A model generated the notes under the pieces. That model was not told the origin of the DNA, ran no database searches, and worked only from the letters and a program-made list of their open reading frames with translations. From NCBI GenBank assembly GCA_003024785.1, contig PUQB01000182.1, forward strand, positions 370,399-434,398: DNA of 64,000 bases. The letters run 5' to 3'. The DNA comes from Selaginella tamariscina. Lineage: Eukaryota > Streptophyta > Lycopodiopsida > Selaginellales > Selaginellaceae. Of this stretch, positions 12,900 to 24,608 are shown in pieces. How positions within the stretch are numbered: position 1 is the stretch's first letter; the number at the start of each line of letters is the position of its first letter. The position numbers and the translations under genes were made by a program.

Positions 12900-13413
12900 T
12901 GTTAGAGGCCAAAAATATAGCATGTAGGAACTGCATACATAGGACTTTCCTACGGTGGAGGAATAACTTGTAGGAAAGTAGTAGTAGGAAATATCCTGTG
13001 TACAGGAAAAATCCTACAGGGTAGGAAGGAATCCTACGGTTGCAGGAAGCAGACAGTTATGACGGTTGGAGGAGGACAGGATTCGGTTAGGGCAAGCTAG
13101 GGGCAAGGAGGAGAGAGGACTATGAAGGCTATGGAGAGCAATGCATGAGAGAGAGAGTATCTTTGGGAGAGAAGTAAGTCTCCACACTTGCTATCTCTTT
13201 GTATTCATATAGTAATGCAAGTGCATATTTATGGGTATTGTGAATGCTTATACATGGCAATGGCCAAAGCAAAATCCTATCCTTGACCTTAGAGACGAGA
13301 TAAGTACATATATAGAGCTCTCTATTGGACGAAATCCCTACACTTTAACTTGCAAAGCTTTTCCTGCGCTGTGAATAGTTTTTCTGCACACAGGAAAGTT
13401 TTGTATGTTAACA
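12900..13413 (+). repeat. 3' LTR of truncated copy 1
   Basis: Starts TGTTAGAGGCC and ends GTTAACA, matching both LTRs of the complete element (535 and 533 bp). At 514 bp it lacks a short repeat module around the AATCCTACAG repeats. A purine-rich tract (AAGGTGGGGAATAG) lies directly before it. Confidence 0.9.
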
Positions 13414-13689
13414 ACTAGCTATAATCTTAAACCTGGTGAGTTCATCCCTAATCTACACCCTTTGACGTATATGTTATTCTTATAGCAAGTTTATCCTTAA
13501 TTAGGACCCTTAACCCAATTGGTATTCTTAACCTGATGAATTTAAACGGATACTTTAAATATTAAAACTTTATTTTGCATATACCCATTGTGATTTAAAT
13601 ATCCACATACATGTTTTGTGGTTCTACAAGTTGGTAGAACCACCAATTAAGCAATTTGACATTTCACAGTTTCATATTGTTTAATCATG
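13414..13689 (+). repeat. Right copy of ~277-bp direct repeat
   Basis: Near-identical to 6940-7218 with a handful of substitutions and indels. It starts at the first base after the 3' LTR, and non-repeated sequence (TCTTAAAAAG) follows at 13690. Confidence 0.85.
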
Positions 13690-14013
13690 TCTTAAAAAGA
13701 TTAATTCATGAAGATTATACTTAGAAATATAGTAATGACTTTACATTAAGAGATGTTGCTCTTACTGTATTAATTGAAAAATGGTTTCTTAATCTAACTC
13801 CTATCTAAATTATTAATTAAATAGATATATTATGAACTTTTAACAAAATATTATAACCAAAGCCCTAATTAAGCCCTAATTAAATTGTTAAGTACTATTC
13901 ACACTTCCTAAATCCATAACATAGAATTAACATAATTAAAATAAAATAAATTACATATTTATTAATCATGTATTAATCATATTTATTAATTTATATAACC
14001 AAAAAAATTAGAN
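13690..14013. other. AT-rich spacer
   Basis: No gene seen. It contains the only ambiguous base in the window, an N at 14013, next to the start of the host repeat shared with 43690. Confidence 0.6.
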
Positions 14014-14519
14014 TTAATATTCACTATACTTAAATATATATTTATTAAAATCTATGTTTAAATTTAAGTCTGTATTTTCTAATTTTCAACTAAAAATAAT
14101 ATTCATTATGTAATTAAAAATAGTATTCACTACAACATCATAGACTATATTTTTTGAATGGGTGGTTCTCACCAATCATTCAATTAGTGACTTCTTTTAA
14201 TCTCGATAGTTTACACTAATGGGTTATTTTCCCACAAACCATTACTTTAAACTTTAAAATTACATTAGGGGCCTCCGCACTTGCTTTTAAAACTACTTTT
14301 ATCTCCTTAAAAGTGAACAAATCGCAACCGCACCTACTTCTTGCGCTAAAAGTGTTAAAATTGGTTCTTTTAAGCAAGGGATCTTCTTAAAAAAGTCAGA
14401 ACCGCACCATTCTTTAAAAAATTTTTTAAGAGGAATAATAGGGGAATATCCACTCATTTTTGACAGAAATTTAGAGGAGCCTAAAGATCCTCAAGAGGAT
14501 CTTTAAGCTCTTCTAAGTG

Positions 14520-14645
14520 CCACGTCAACGACAGCACAACAACATTTAATATAGGGTGCAAGTGGTGAAGCTTTTCGCGCCACCACGTCAACGACAGCAC
14601 AACAACATTTAATATAGGGTGCAAGTGGTGAAGCTTTTCGCGCCA
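14520..14645. repeat. 63-bp minisatellite, two units
   Basis: The unit begins CCACGTCAACGACAGCACAA and ends GCTTTTCGCGCCA, repeated twice here. The paralogous element at 44197-44385 has three units. Confidence 0.9.
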
Positions 14646-15304
14646 CCGGTGCATTTTCTCAGGAGTCGGGTAGACCTGGGTGGATTTAGCAATCCATCGT
14701 TGCGATCGTTTCCAACAGGTGATCAAGGAGTTGGCCAAGGAGCTGGAGGGTCCATGGACCTGCCCAGGTCCATGGCCAGGGGATACACAACGGGATTCAC
14801 GGAGCGAGACACCCTATGGGGATTCCTGGCTTAGTCTATGCTCATCAAAGCTCCCTAGTGTATTCAAGTAGCCCAATGTTTGGAACTCAGTAGAGCAGCC
14901 CGGCGTTTTTTACTCAACCAGACAAATCTCCATTTGTTGCTACTCATCCGGGAAGCTCAACTTTTGCTACTGCTCAGTGGGCAACTCTTTCTTTTCAACT
15001 ACTCAGTCGGGAGCTCTTCTTTCGCTGCTGCTCACCCAGCAGCTGGTGTCCATCCTAGTGGTGGAGGTGCTGAGTATGCACGCACGATGGCATCTCAAAT
15101 AGATGCTGAAGTGGAGCGGTGTCGAGCCAAGCGTTGAAGGAGTTCGAAGGAGGATGAAGACGCTGAAATACTTGAAACCAGTACTTGAAATACTTTCTAA
15201 GTTTTCAAAACAGCTTACGAGTGTTTTGCACATCTTCCAGGTGTTGTTGGCAGAGGTGCTCGTCGTGTTTTGCACATCCTCCAAGTGCCGTTGGCAGAGG
15301 TGAT

Positions 15305-15839
15305 TGTTAGAGGCCAAAAATATAGCATGTAGGAACTGCATACATAGGACTTTCCTACGGTGGAGGAATAACTTGTAGGAAAGTAGTAGTAGGAAATATC
15401 CTGTGTACATGATAAATCCTACAGTAGTAGGAAAAATCCTACAGGGTAGGAAGAATCCTACGGTTGCAGGAAGCAGGCAGTTATGACGGTTGGAGGAGGA
15501 CAGGATTCGGTTAGGGCAAGGAAGGGCAGGAAGAGAGAGAGGCTATGAAGGCTATGGAGAAGCAATGCATGAGAGAGAGAGTATCTTAGGGAGAGAAGTA
15601 AGTCTCCACACTTGCTATCTCTTTGTATTCATATAGTAATGCAAGTGCATGTTTATGGTGTATTATGAATGCTTATACATGGCAATGGCCAAAGCAAAAT
15701 CCTATCCTTGACCTTAGAGACGAAATAAGTATATATCTAGAGCTTTCTATTGGACGAAATCCCTACACTTTAACGTGCAAAGCTTTTCCTGCGCTGTGAA
15801 CAGTGTTTTCTGCACACAGGAAAGTTTTCCATGTTAACA
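15305..15839 (+). repeat. 5' LTR of copy 2
   Basis: Begins TGTTAGAGGCC and ends GTTAACA. It is dense in alternating TAGGA and TCCTA motifs between about 15345 and 15470, which can pair into hairpins. A TATA-like stretch, AAGTATATATCT, lies near 15727. It differs from the 3' LTR at about ten positions. Confidence 0.95.
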
Positions 15840-15841
15840 CA

Positions 15842-15858
15842 TGGCGACCACGGAGGGA
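15842..15858 (+). other. Putative tRNA primer-binding site
   Basis: TGGCGACCACGGAGGGA begins two bases after the 5' LTR. TGG at the start is expected for pairing with a tRNA CCA end. I cannot assign the tRNA by eye. Confidence 0.6.
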
Positions 15859-15967
15859 TTTCGCCATTGTTGTGGAGGAATTTGTTGAATTCCTAAGTGA
15901 GAAGTGATATAGCTCTGAGAGAAGTAGAGCTTAAGTGAAAAAGAAGTGTGTATATATATGATAATGG

Positions 15968-17640
15968 ATGGAGCCTTGGAGGCAACATAATCCTAACTTG
16001 TCTCTAGCAAGAGAGAGAGATAATAGGCAGGCCGAGAGAGAGGCTGCCCGAGCTGAGCAAATAGAGCTTGCTAATAGGCAAGAAGCTCTTATAAAACTCA
16101 TTGATCAGATAGGAGAAAGTGCTGCTAAAGGTGTGGAGGATATACAATACGGTGACTATCAAACTGCAGGAGAAGAGGAGTTGGAAGGAACTCCTCGGAG
16201 AACAGGATTTCCTATTAGACCAGGAGGAGTATCTCCTGGAAATTCCCCTCTTGGTGAGGAGGAAGGTGGTAGAGAAAACCCACCGAGTATGTCTAATATG
16301 ACACTTTTCCCCGGAATGTTGGGAGGCACGTTGATGTTCCCAATATTTTCCGCAGGAAAGAAGGAAAATCCTAAAAGACATTTATTGCAGTTTGAGGAAG
16401 TTGTAAAGTTGTATAAAGTAAGCAATGCAGATAAGTTGCTTATATTTCCTCACACATTAAAAGGAAATGCATCTGATTGGTATTATGAGTTGGAAAAGAG
16501 GTGAGAGAAGATTATGAGAAAGTTACAGAAGCTTTTAAAGAATACTTTAAGAAGGAAGAGTTGCCTGAAGAGCACTTAGAGAAGCTCAGGGAAAATATCC
16601 TACAGGAAAAGAAAACTGAAACTCTAGAGGAATATACACACCGTTTTAAAAAGCATGAAAAGAAATGCTCACTATATGTTAAGGAAGAAGCTTTGCTTCA
16701 ATGGTATAAGCAAGGATTGCAGAAGCCATATAGGCATTATGCAATGACAATTGAGGAAGTAGACAGGAAAGATCTTGTAAAGCATCTTAAAGATTATGAG
16801 AAGAAGAGGAGACAAATAGAAAACATAGCAGAAGGAAAGATAAAATCCTCAAGGAGAAAGGAGGATAGTTCAGATGATGAGGATGAACCTATAAAGTTCG
16901 GGATTATAAGGCTGATGAGAGAATGTTATTACAGCTAGTTAAGTCCTTGAAAGGTAATCCTGTGTATAAGGAATTAGATGCCAAAGTATGGTGTGCCAAG
17001 TGTAAAAATCCTGGACATACTAAGGATGAGTGTAGACTACAGTTGCCAAAATGTCAAATATGTGATAAAGAAGGACATTCGGCAAAAGACTGTAAGTATT
17101 TTATTAATCAAAATGTGGCACGTGTGGAAAAAGAAAGGAGAAAGAAGGAAGAAAGGAAGGCTGGTATAACAGGCCGTTTCCTGTGAGACAACCACCTGTT
17201 ACCACATTCCCATCTCGGAATAGGAAGCTCTATTATGAGGAACAGCCTGGGAGTTGGGAAGAAGGAAGAAATAGGAATCCTTTTGATAACAGAAGGAATG
17301 TTCCTTATACAGGAGGAGATGATAGGCTGTATGAGGGGAATCAAACTAGATATGCTCCACCATATAAGCCTAATATGGGAAGGAAGGAGACGTCCTACAG
17401 AGGACCAGAAAGATATCCAAGAAAAGAAAGTTATGGAGATCAAAATAACTATAGACAAAGACAAGTACAAGGAAGGAATTCTATTAATCTTACTTGTTAT
17501 ACATGTGGAGAGAAAGGACATATTTCTCCAAATTGTCCTAAGAATCAGCCTTCCACCTCAAACAATGCTCCAAGAGAGAGCTTGGAGCTCGGTTCATTGA
17601 TGTGGACGAGAATGAGCTGGAAAACCATCCTGCCGTGAGA
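15968..17640 (+). CDS. gag polyprotein (frameshifted as written)
   Basis: Capsid/nucleocapsid precursor of the retrotransposon. It starts at ATG 15968 (MEPWRQHNPN). A charged helical N-terminus is followed by the retrotransposon gag core around 16360-16750 (GNASDWYYELEKR, then EEYTHRFKKHEKKC and LLQWYKQGLQKPYR). Three zinc knuckles follow: CAKCKNPGHTKDEC (near 17000), CQICDKEGHSAKDC (near 17060) and CYTCGEKGHISPNC (near 17500). Between the second and third knuckle is a basic, Arg/Asn-rich linker suited to RNA binding. Frame changes occur near 16500, 16930, 17180 and 17600. They sit in otherwise conserved sequence, so either recent mutation or consensus error is possible. It leads directly into the protease region. 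Confidence 0.85.
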
Positions 17641-18560
17641 GCAGTAATCTGTACAAAAAGAAATATATGTCAGAAACAGGAATACCTTCCAGCAGAAGAA
17701 GGAAATTCTGTGTATCCATTGCGGGATAGTACGCAAACAATGGGAGAGATGAACACTCATCTCCAAGAACGAGATCTCCCTGAGTATATCTCGGATGATG
17801 ATACACAAACGGATATACCTAAAGATCTAAAAATAACTGATTCTATTTTAGGGAAGAATATTCAAGAGAAAAAGAATATTCCTGTAAAACAGAGTAACCC
17901 TAGAAAACAGAGCATTCCTGTGAAACGGATTCAGGATGACGTGGCAGAATCAATGGCTCAAAGTGCATTGAGCCAAGAAATTACAATCACGTTGGGACAA
18001 TTAATACATATTGCCCCATATATTAAAAATCAAATCTTGGAAATGTTGAACATTGTTCCAAAATCCTTACCTGCATATACAGGAAATGAAATTCACCGAG
18101 TAGAAAAACATTATGAAAAAGAAGGTGATTATGATGGGTATGTGCCCAGCATTACTGTATATATTGGTAAAAACAAGATAAAAGAAGTCCTTATAGATGG
18201 AGGCTCAGGAGTTAATTTTATTGAGGAACATGCTTGTAAGAAAATGGGTTTAGGACCCATTGAGCCTGCTCCTTTTAATTTAAAAATGGCAGACCAGAGA
18301 AGTGTCAAGCCTACAGGTATAGTGAGAGGAGTGACTATATCTATAAAGGGTCTTAAATATAAGTGTCCCTTATTGTCCTCCAAATGGAAGGAAAAGATAC
18401 TGTATATACTATGTTATTAGGTAGGCCTTGGCTGAAAACTGCTAAAGTTATACAGGATTGGGGAACAGGAAAGATGACGCTGGGAGAAGGAGAAGGAAAA
18501 CCGGTGATATACAATCATACAAAAAGGTATGTTAAAAAGGAAAACAGACCCTTATTTTAG
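17602..18560 (+). CDS. Retrotransposon protease region
   Basis: The frame runs from MDENELENHP to the retropepsin domain. The active site is LIDGGSGVNF near 18195, with the usual hydrophobic-hydrophobic-Asp pattern (DGG in place of DTG or DSG). The second conserved strand LLGRPWLKTAKV near 18415 comes after a frameshift at about 18370. The segment before the protease (ITITLGQLIHIAPYIKNQIL) is a helix pair often seen upstream of plant gypsy proteases. It cleaves the gag-pol polyprotein in the virus-like particle. Copy 1 begins inside this domain. Confidence 0.85.
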
Positions 18561-18661
18561 AAGGATATGACTGGTTTAATGGCTTAGACGATCAGGAAGA
18601 AGTAGAAATCCTGAAAGCATATCCTGACTTAAAAGTCCTGACAGATATAGACTTAAACGTA

Positions 18662-20240
18662 GTGCTGAAAGGAAAGAAAACTGTTCAGCAGAAGGAAGAA
18701 GATAGGCCCGGATTGCAGGAAAAGTTCTATAAGGCAATCCCATATGAGATTGATTTACAGGAACAACCTGCGGAGTATACATATGTGTATACTACAGATC
18801 CTTTGCAGCAAGTGAATATAGGTACAGAAAATGAACCTAAAAACCTATTCATTGCTCAGGAATTAGATAAAGAATTCCAGGAAAAAGGATTGAATTTGCT
18901 TCAAAAATATCAGGATGTTTTTGCCTGGTCCTATAAAGATCTTAAAGGCATACCTCCTGAATTGTGTACACACACTATACAATTATTACCAGGAAGTGAG
19001 CCTGTGAAACAGAGAGCATATAGGATGAATCCTAATTATGCACAGCTTGTGAAGGAGGAGATAGATAAGCTGTTAAGTGTAGGTTTTATTTATCCTATAC
19101 AGGGCGCACAATGGTTATCACCACTTGTGATTGTTCCTAAAAAGAATGGAAAGTTGAGAGTATGTGTAAACTATAAGAAGTTAAATGATGCCACCAAGAA
19201 GGATGTTTTTCCTATCCCATTTACAGAAGAAATGTTGGATAGTGTGGCCGGACATGAGATGTATTCCTTTATGGATGGATTCTCAGGATATAATCAGATT
19301 CTAGTAGCTCCGGAGGACCAACATAAAACAGCTTTTATAAGTCCATGGGGTGCATATGCATATAAAGTTATGCCATTTGGCTTATGTAATGCACCTTTTA
19401 CTTTCCAAAGGATCATAACTGATACCTTTAGGGAATATTTATTGGATTTTATGAAAGTTTTTATGGATGATTTTAGTGTATATAGTGATAAAGAGAATCA
19501 TCTTTATTGTTTAGAAAGGTGTTTTCAGAAATGTAAGCAAAATCAAGTTGCTTTAAATCCTGAGAAATGTAATTTTTTTGTAAAATCAGGAGTTCTCTTA
19601 GGACATGTAGTATGTAAGGAAGGAATCCTGGTGGATCAGGATAAGGTTAAAGTTATACTTACCTTACAATCACCGCAGGATCTAAAAGAATTAAGGCGGT
19701 TTTTAGGAAAGATTGGCTATCATAGGAGGTTTATTAAGGATTATGCCCAAATAGCCAGACCTTTAACTGACCTTTTAAAGGCAGGAAAATCCTATGATTG
19801 GACTTGCATGTCAGGAAGCTTTTGATACATTAAGGAAATCTTTAGTAACAGCACCTATATTAGTAAATCCTAAATGGGACAGGGAATTTCATGTGCAGGT
19901 TGATGCCTCAGACATCGCAATAGGAGCCATCCTTACGCAGACGCAGGAAGATGGAAAGGACCGTCCTATCTACTATGCAAGTCGCAGGTTAACACCGGCA
20001 GAGGTAAACTATACTACCACAGAAAAAGAAGCTTTAGGAATGGTATATGCAATTCATAAATTCAGACACTATTTATTGGCTAATAAAGTCAAAATCTTTG
20101 TAGATCATAAGGCTTTGTTACATCTTTTAAACAAGCCAGTCCTAACAGGACGTTTAGCTAGATGGTTTCTCCTGTTACAGGAATATGATTTTCAAATCAT
20201 ACATAAACCGGTAGACAGCATGAACAGGCTGACCATTTAA
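18662..20240 (+). CDS. Reverse transcriptase and RNase H
   Basis: The RT palm has LVIVPKKNGKLRVCVNY near 19125, MDGFSGYNQI near 19270, FGLCNAPFTFQR near 19380 and the catalytic FMDDFSVYS near 19465. The usual YxDD is FMDD here, a known variant type in gypsy elements. RNase H follows: VDASDIAIGAILTQ near 19900, then TTEKEALGMVYAI near 20020 and VDHKALLHLLN near 20100. The frame shifts once near 19800, at a run of A residues, between thumb and RNase H, and the ORF stops at 20238 just before the integrase ORF. It copies the element RNA to DNA in the particle. Confidence 0.92.
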
Positions 20241-20275
20241 GCCGCATTAAAACAGGAGAAGTTCCAATCCAGTAT

Positions 20276-21703
20276 ATGGATGACTTTCCTGATGCACACT
20301 TGTTTCATGTGCACATTCCTCCTACATGGATGGAGGATATAAAAGTTTATTTGTCGACTGGACTAGTTCCACCATCCTATGAGACTAATGATCAGAAAAA
20401 GTTATTTGTCGTGAGGACACGACGTTATTCTTTGGTGGGAGGAAAGTTATATAAGACGGGTCAGGATGGAGTGTTAAGACGTTGGGTGGAACCTTTTGAG
20501 GTTATGGATATCCTGAAAGAGGCCCATGCGGGTCTAGCAGGAGGGCATTTTGCAGAGGAAATAACTGCAAGGAAAATATTACAGGCTGGGTTATGGTGGC
20601 CTACATTATGGAAGGATGTAGGAGATTTCTGTAGGAAATGTGATAAGTGTCAAAGAGCACATATACCACCTAAGAAACAGGTATATCCTTTAAATCCTAT
20701 CCTACCGCTAGAACCTTTTCAAAGGTGGGGAATGGATTTTATAGGACCTATAAATCCTGCGAGTACAAAAAGGAATCAATATATTCTGGTACTTACGGAT
20801 TATATGACTAAGTGGGTAGAAGCAGAACCTATGAGGAAAGCTGATGCTTATAATACAGCCCGTGCTATATATAATATGATTATAGTACGGTATGGAATTC
20901 CTAAGGAAATCATAAGTGATAGAGGAAAACACTTTATTAATGAAACAATTCAAACACTTATGGAAGAATTTGTTATAAAACATAAGAAATCTACACCTTA
21001 TTATCCTCAAGGGAATGGTCAAGCTGAATCTACAAATAAAGTCCTTAAGAATGTTTTAAGGAAAGTGATTCAGGAAAATGGAAAAGACTGGGATGAAAGA
21101 CTTCCTGAAGTCTTGTGGGCTTACAGGACAGCCTATAAGGTTGTAACAGGAATGACGCCTTTTAAGTTAGCATATGGACTTGAGGCAATAACTCCTGTTG
21201 AATATATTGTGCCATCTTTAAGGATTGCTGTAAAGCATAATTTAGGTGAGCAAGAATCCTTACAACGTAGGTTACAGGATTAGAAAAACTGGATGAGATA
21301 AGATTACATGCTTTATGGACTGTACAGGCAATTCAGAAAAGAAGGAGAGCCTGGTACAATAGGAAAAGAAGAAGCATGATATAAAGAAGGAGATTTGGTC
21401 TTGTGGTATAGAGGAAGTGTTGATAAACCACAGGATAAATTAAAAATGAAATGGTTAGGTCCATTCAAAGTCAAGGAGATAAGTGAGGAAGGTGTGGTAA
21501 ATGTTGAAACCCTAACAGGAGACGGAATGCAGGAAAGGGTAAACATAAATAAGTTGAGGAGGTATGAAGTATCATTTATAGACGTTGAGATATATTCTAT
21601 ACGAATATTCCAATACACTTGGAAATCAGCGCCAAACCTAGATCTAGGGTTTGTAGCTTCTTTCTTCGCGGATATGGCAGGAGGAAGAATACTCTTGTGG
21701 TGA
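20276..21703 (+). CDS. Integrase with GPF module
   Basis: The N-terminal HHCC zinc finger is EAHAGLAGGHF...CRKCDKCQRAH (near 20517-20665). The catalytic D,D-35-E core is at TDYMTKWVEAEP (near 20797), ISDRGKHFINE (near 20915) and GQAESTNKVL (near 21020). The C-terminal GPF/Y module is KWLGPFKVKEI near 21450. A frameshift or stop near 21283 separates the core from the C-terminal module. No chromodomain follows. The 5-bp target duplication on this copy is the product expected from such an enzyme. Confidence 0.92.
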
Positions 21704-23828
21704 AAAATTGCCGATCTCTGCATAAGGCGGCTGAGGATCTGGCATGTGGCCATTTTACAGTCATGTTGACGGGATGGGAGATCAATCCGGAGCTGGAGAA
21801 CGCTCTTCAGGGATTGGGTCTTGAGAAGTACGCTCACCTTCTGGCGCAGGTAAATCCTGATGCGCTACAGTGCTATCATTTCATCATGATGGCAGAAAAG
21901 ATGGTTGGGGATAACTTCGTTGCATATGCCGAAGGGAGAAGGATGTTGATTAATGAGAAGGCAATCGCGGAGATATTCGGCTGCCATTAGGAGAAGGAGA
22001 GTTAGAGGTAGATAAGAAGAATCTAGATATCTATCTGAAAGAGGGGAGGCAATACAATAGCAAGCTTGGCTTGCGTGTGGCGGATTTGGAGGAAGAAGTG
22101 GAGCTTGTGGTAAATTTTCTGGTGAACTCTTTTGAGTTCAGACTTTCTTCCACCACAGCTTCAAAGACAGTTATGTCGCTGTATGACGCACTTAAGACGG
22201 GGAAGTGTGCAGGAGTTGCACGTTATCTCCTCAGGAAACTGGGTGAGTATGTTTTTACTGCTCAGGAGAAGGAGATACAGCAGAAGGAGTCTCCGATGAT
22301 GGCATTGGCGTGGATACAGTACTTGTGAATCATGTGATGGAGTGTGGAGAGGAAGTTGAGGAGCAGGAGTATGCTAGTAAGTTGCAGAAGGTGCTCACAC
22401 CTCAGAACAGCTGATAGGAAAGAAGGTACAGGAAGTGACTAGTGGGAAGCGTCAGGAGAGTACCAGTAAGGTGATGAAGACACCACCGGGGAAGAAGCAA
22501 AAGATATCACGAGTGATGCCGATGCGGAAGTCCGTGCGGAAGGGAAAGACGAAGCCCGCGACGGAGAGCATCCATTTGGATGATGAGGATTCAACAGGAA
22601 CAGGAGAAGAGGAGGAGGAAGAGCACACGGAACAGGTTTTGAGGGTGAAGCCGCTGAAAACCAGAGAGCCGCAGAAGGTGGGACAGCGTCCGGAGAAGAA
22701 GACGTTGGAGGAAGTGGTACAAATGGAGCTAGAGAAGCCACATGAACAAGTACCAGCGACTCAGACGAAGGTAGCAGAGGAAAGTCGAAAGAACAGTCGC
22801 AGGATAGAACGTCTGGTGAACACAATAAGGAAGAGAAGTCGCCTGAGTTGCGGGAGGTGACGAAGGAGGAGTTACCAACAATGGAGAAGGGAAATCGGTG
22901 GAGTTGTCACCGGAGCCGTTAGGGAATAAGGGAAAGGAGATTCCCGGGGATATTCCAGGAACAGTTGAGGAGGCAACTGCAGTTTTGTTGCAGTTACCAA
23001 CGGGGCAAGATCAATCACCAAGTGAAGGTATGGGACGTGTTCCAATGACACGGCAGCCATGGTTCAACCGTGGAGCGGCAGGGCATTCTCCAAGAGGAAG
23101 AGGTACGTTTGCACGAGGAGGGTATCCTATGCATCACGTAGGTGGGGGAATGACTCATGGCTACGAAGCGGCGGCGGAAGAAATGGCAACAGAGTTTATG
23201 GAACCAGGGACGTTCATGGACGGTGGTAAGCGGCGGAAATCCTTCAGACAGGAGGAAGTGCCTATGGAGGTTGAGGTACAGCTGGCGCAGGTTTTGTCTC
23301 GTATGCAGCAGGAGATACTGGACAAATCGGCGAAGGTGAGTTCAGCATCGCAGGATGTACCACAGTTGGCTTCAGCATTGTACAACCAGTTTGTGAATAT
23401 GGGCTACACAGTGAAGGACAGAGCAGAAATTCGCAGGTTGATTGCAGAAGCGGTGGAGGCAGGTAATGCCGAAGATCAACACCATGCAGGCTACGGTTAG
23501 TAGGATAGGAGCACGACCGGTGAAGGCAAGGACTCCTAGTCCTACGGTTCTTGAGAGCAAGCCGGTGAGTGTTTCAGAACCTATGCCGATGGCGCAGAAG
23601 ATAGTCAAGACACAGGAAGAACTCCGACAGGGAGGAGCATTACTGACGGTGCTGGGAGAGGAACTTCAACGACTGCAGATGGAGAACCAGGGTCTCCGAC
23701 TGCAGGTGGCATCCATGGCACAGGAAATGGAGAAGGTAAAGGCAGAGTTTGTGAGGTACAAGGAGGAATATGAGACAGAGTATCCTGAGGAGCCGCAGGA
23801 GAATGAGGGTGCAGGACAGGTGCAGTGA
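21674..23828 (+). CDS. Unidentified third ORF after integrase (env position)
   Basis: I do not recognise this protein, about 700 aa if frames are joined. It starts at ATG 21674 and ends at TGA 23826-23828, directly before the polypurine tract. Visible parts in order: a globular N-terminus (LTGWEINPELENALQGLGLE, QCYHFIMMAEK, RRMLINEKAIAEIF); a helical middle (LRVADLEEEVELVVNFL, SLYDALKTGKCAG); a long charged, Lys/Glu/Thr-rich low-complexity stretch; an Arg/Gly-rich segment (PRGRGTFARGG); and a C-terminal coiled coil (LEEELQRLQMENQGLRLQVA). There is no signal peptide or membrane segment, so it is not an envelope protein. The RG box and coiled coil suggest an RNA-binding, self-associating protein. 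It is frameshifted at several places in both copies. Confidence 0.6.
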
Positions 23829-23843
23829 GGACACTGCAAATTC

Positions 23844-23857
23844 AAGGTGGGGAATAG
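23844..23857 (+). other. Polypurine tract
   Basis: AAGGTGGGGAATAG immediately precedes the 3' LTR (TGTTAG at 23858). It is the expected plus-strand primer site. Confidence 0.75.
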
Positions 23858-24390
23858 TGTTAGAGGCCAAAAATATAGCATGTAGGAACTGCATACATAG
23901 GACTTTCCTACGGTGGAGGAATAACTTGTAGGAAAGTAGTAGTAGGAAATATCCTGTGTACAGGAAAAATCCTACAGCAGTAGGAAAATCCTACAGGGTA
24001 GGAAGGATCCTACGGTTGCAGGAAGCAGACAGTTATGACGGTTGGAGGAGGACAGGATTCGGTTAGGGCAAGGAAGGGCAGGAAGAGAGAGAGGCTATGA
24101 AGGCTATGGAGAGCAATGCATGAGAGAGAGAGTATCTTAGGGAGAGAAGTAAGTCTCCACACTTGCTATCTCTTTGTATTCATATAGTAATGCAAGTGCA
24201 TATTTATGGTGTATTGTGAATGCTTATACATGGCAATGGCCAAAGCAAAATCCTATCCTTGACCTTAGAGACGAAATAAGTATATATCTAGAGCTCTCTA
24301 TTGGACGAAATCCCTACACTTTAACGTGCAAAGCTTTTCCTGCGCTGTGAACAGTGTTTTCTGCACACAGGAAAGTTTTCCATGTTAACA
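23858..24390 (+). repeat. 3' LTR of copy 2
   Basis: Matches the 5' LTR at 15305-15839, starts TGTTAGAGG and ends GTTAACA. It is followed by the GTGAT duplication. Confidence 0.95.
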
Positions 24391-24608
24391 GTGATCATCA
24401 GGTGCTCTATGTTTGAAAATGATAAACGGAAATTACTAAAAAGATATGTGCAGAAGCGTCACTTTTAAGACTCTTTTTACAATCCTTTTAAGCGAATATT
24501 CCTTAACCTTAAAGTTCATATTAAAAGGTAGTGCGGTTTGGGTTTTAAGACATTTCTTTTAAATGCTTAAAAGAGACTTTTAAGCAAGAGACAGGTGCGG
24601 AGGCCCCT

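Larger units (their letters stand above)
7216..13413 (+). mobile_element. 5'-truncated Ty3/gypsy LTR retrotransposon (copy 1)
   Basis: Nearly identical to the internal and 3' part of the complete element at 15305-24390. It starts abruptly inside the protease region (GGTATGTGCCCAGC, equal to 18136 onward) and runs to a full 3' LTR ending AACA at 13413. The 5' LTR, primer site and gag are missing. The 5' junction shares ATG with the target, a 3-base microhomology. Flanking sequence is duplicated over 276-279 bp instead of the 5 bp seen for the complete copy. Numerous 1-bp indels break pol. Confidence 0.9.
15305..24390 (+). mobile_element. Complete Ty3/gypsy LTR retrotransposon (copy 2)
   Basis: About 9.09 kb, bounded by LTRs of 535 and 533 bp that differ by roughly 2% by eye. 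Flanks carry GTGAT on each side (15300-15304 and 24391-24395), and the uninterrupted site exists at 45040-45044. Internal order: primer site, gag with three CCHC knuckles, protease, RT, RNase H, integrase, a further ORF, polypurine tract. There is no chromodomain after the integrase GPF module, which suggests a non-chromovirus lineage (Tat/Athila or errantivirus-like). Coding frames carry several 1-bp breaks, so autonomy is uncertain. Confidence 0.95.
14267..24608. mobile_element. Non-autonomous Harbinger-like element, copy A (split by LTR element)
   Basis: Terminal inverted repeats are AGGGGCCTCCGCAC (14267) and GTGCGGAGGCCCCT (ending 24608), flanked by ATT on both sides, a 3-bp duplication. 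Subtract the LTR retrotransposon and the 5-bp duplication and the element is about 1.25 kb. It encodes only fragments in changing frames, for example FTQPDKSPFV and MASQIDAEVERCRAKR, with no catalytic domain. Superfamily assignment rests only on the 3-bp duplication and the TIR style, so it is tentative. Confidence 0.5.

Noticed and set aside
21674-23828. Envelope gene of an endogenous retrovirus
   Set aside because: The position fits, but there is no signal peptide, transmembrane segment or cleavage site. The composition is charged and coiled.
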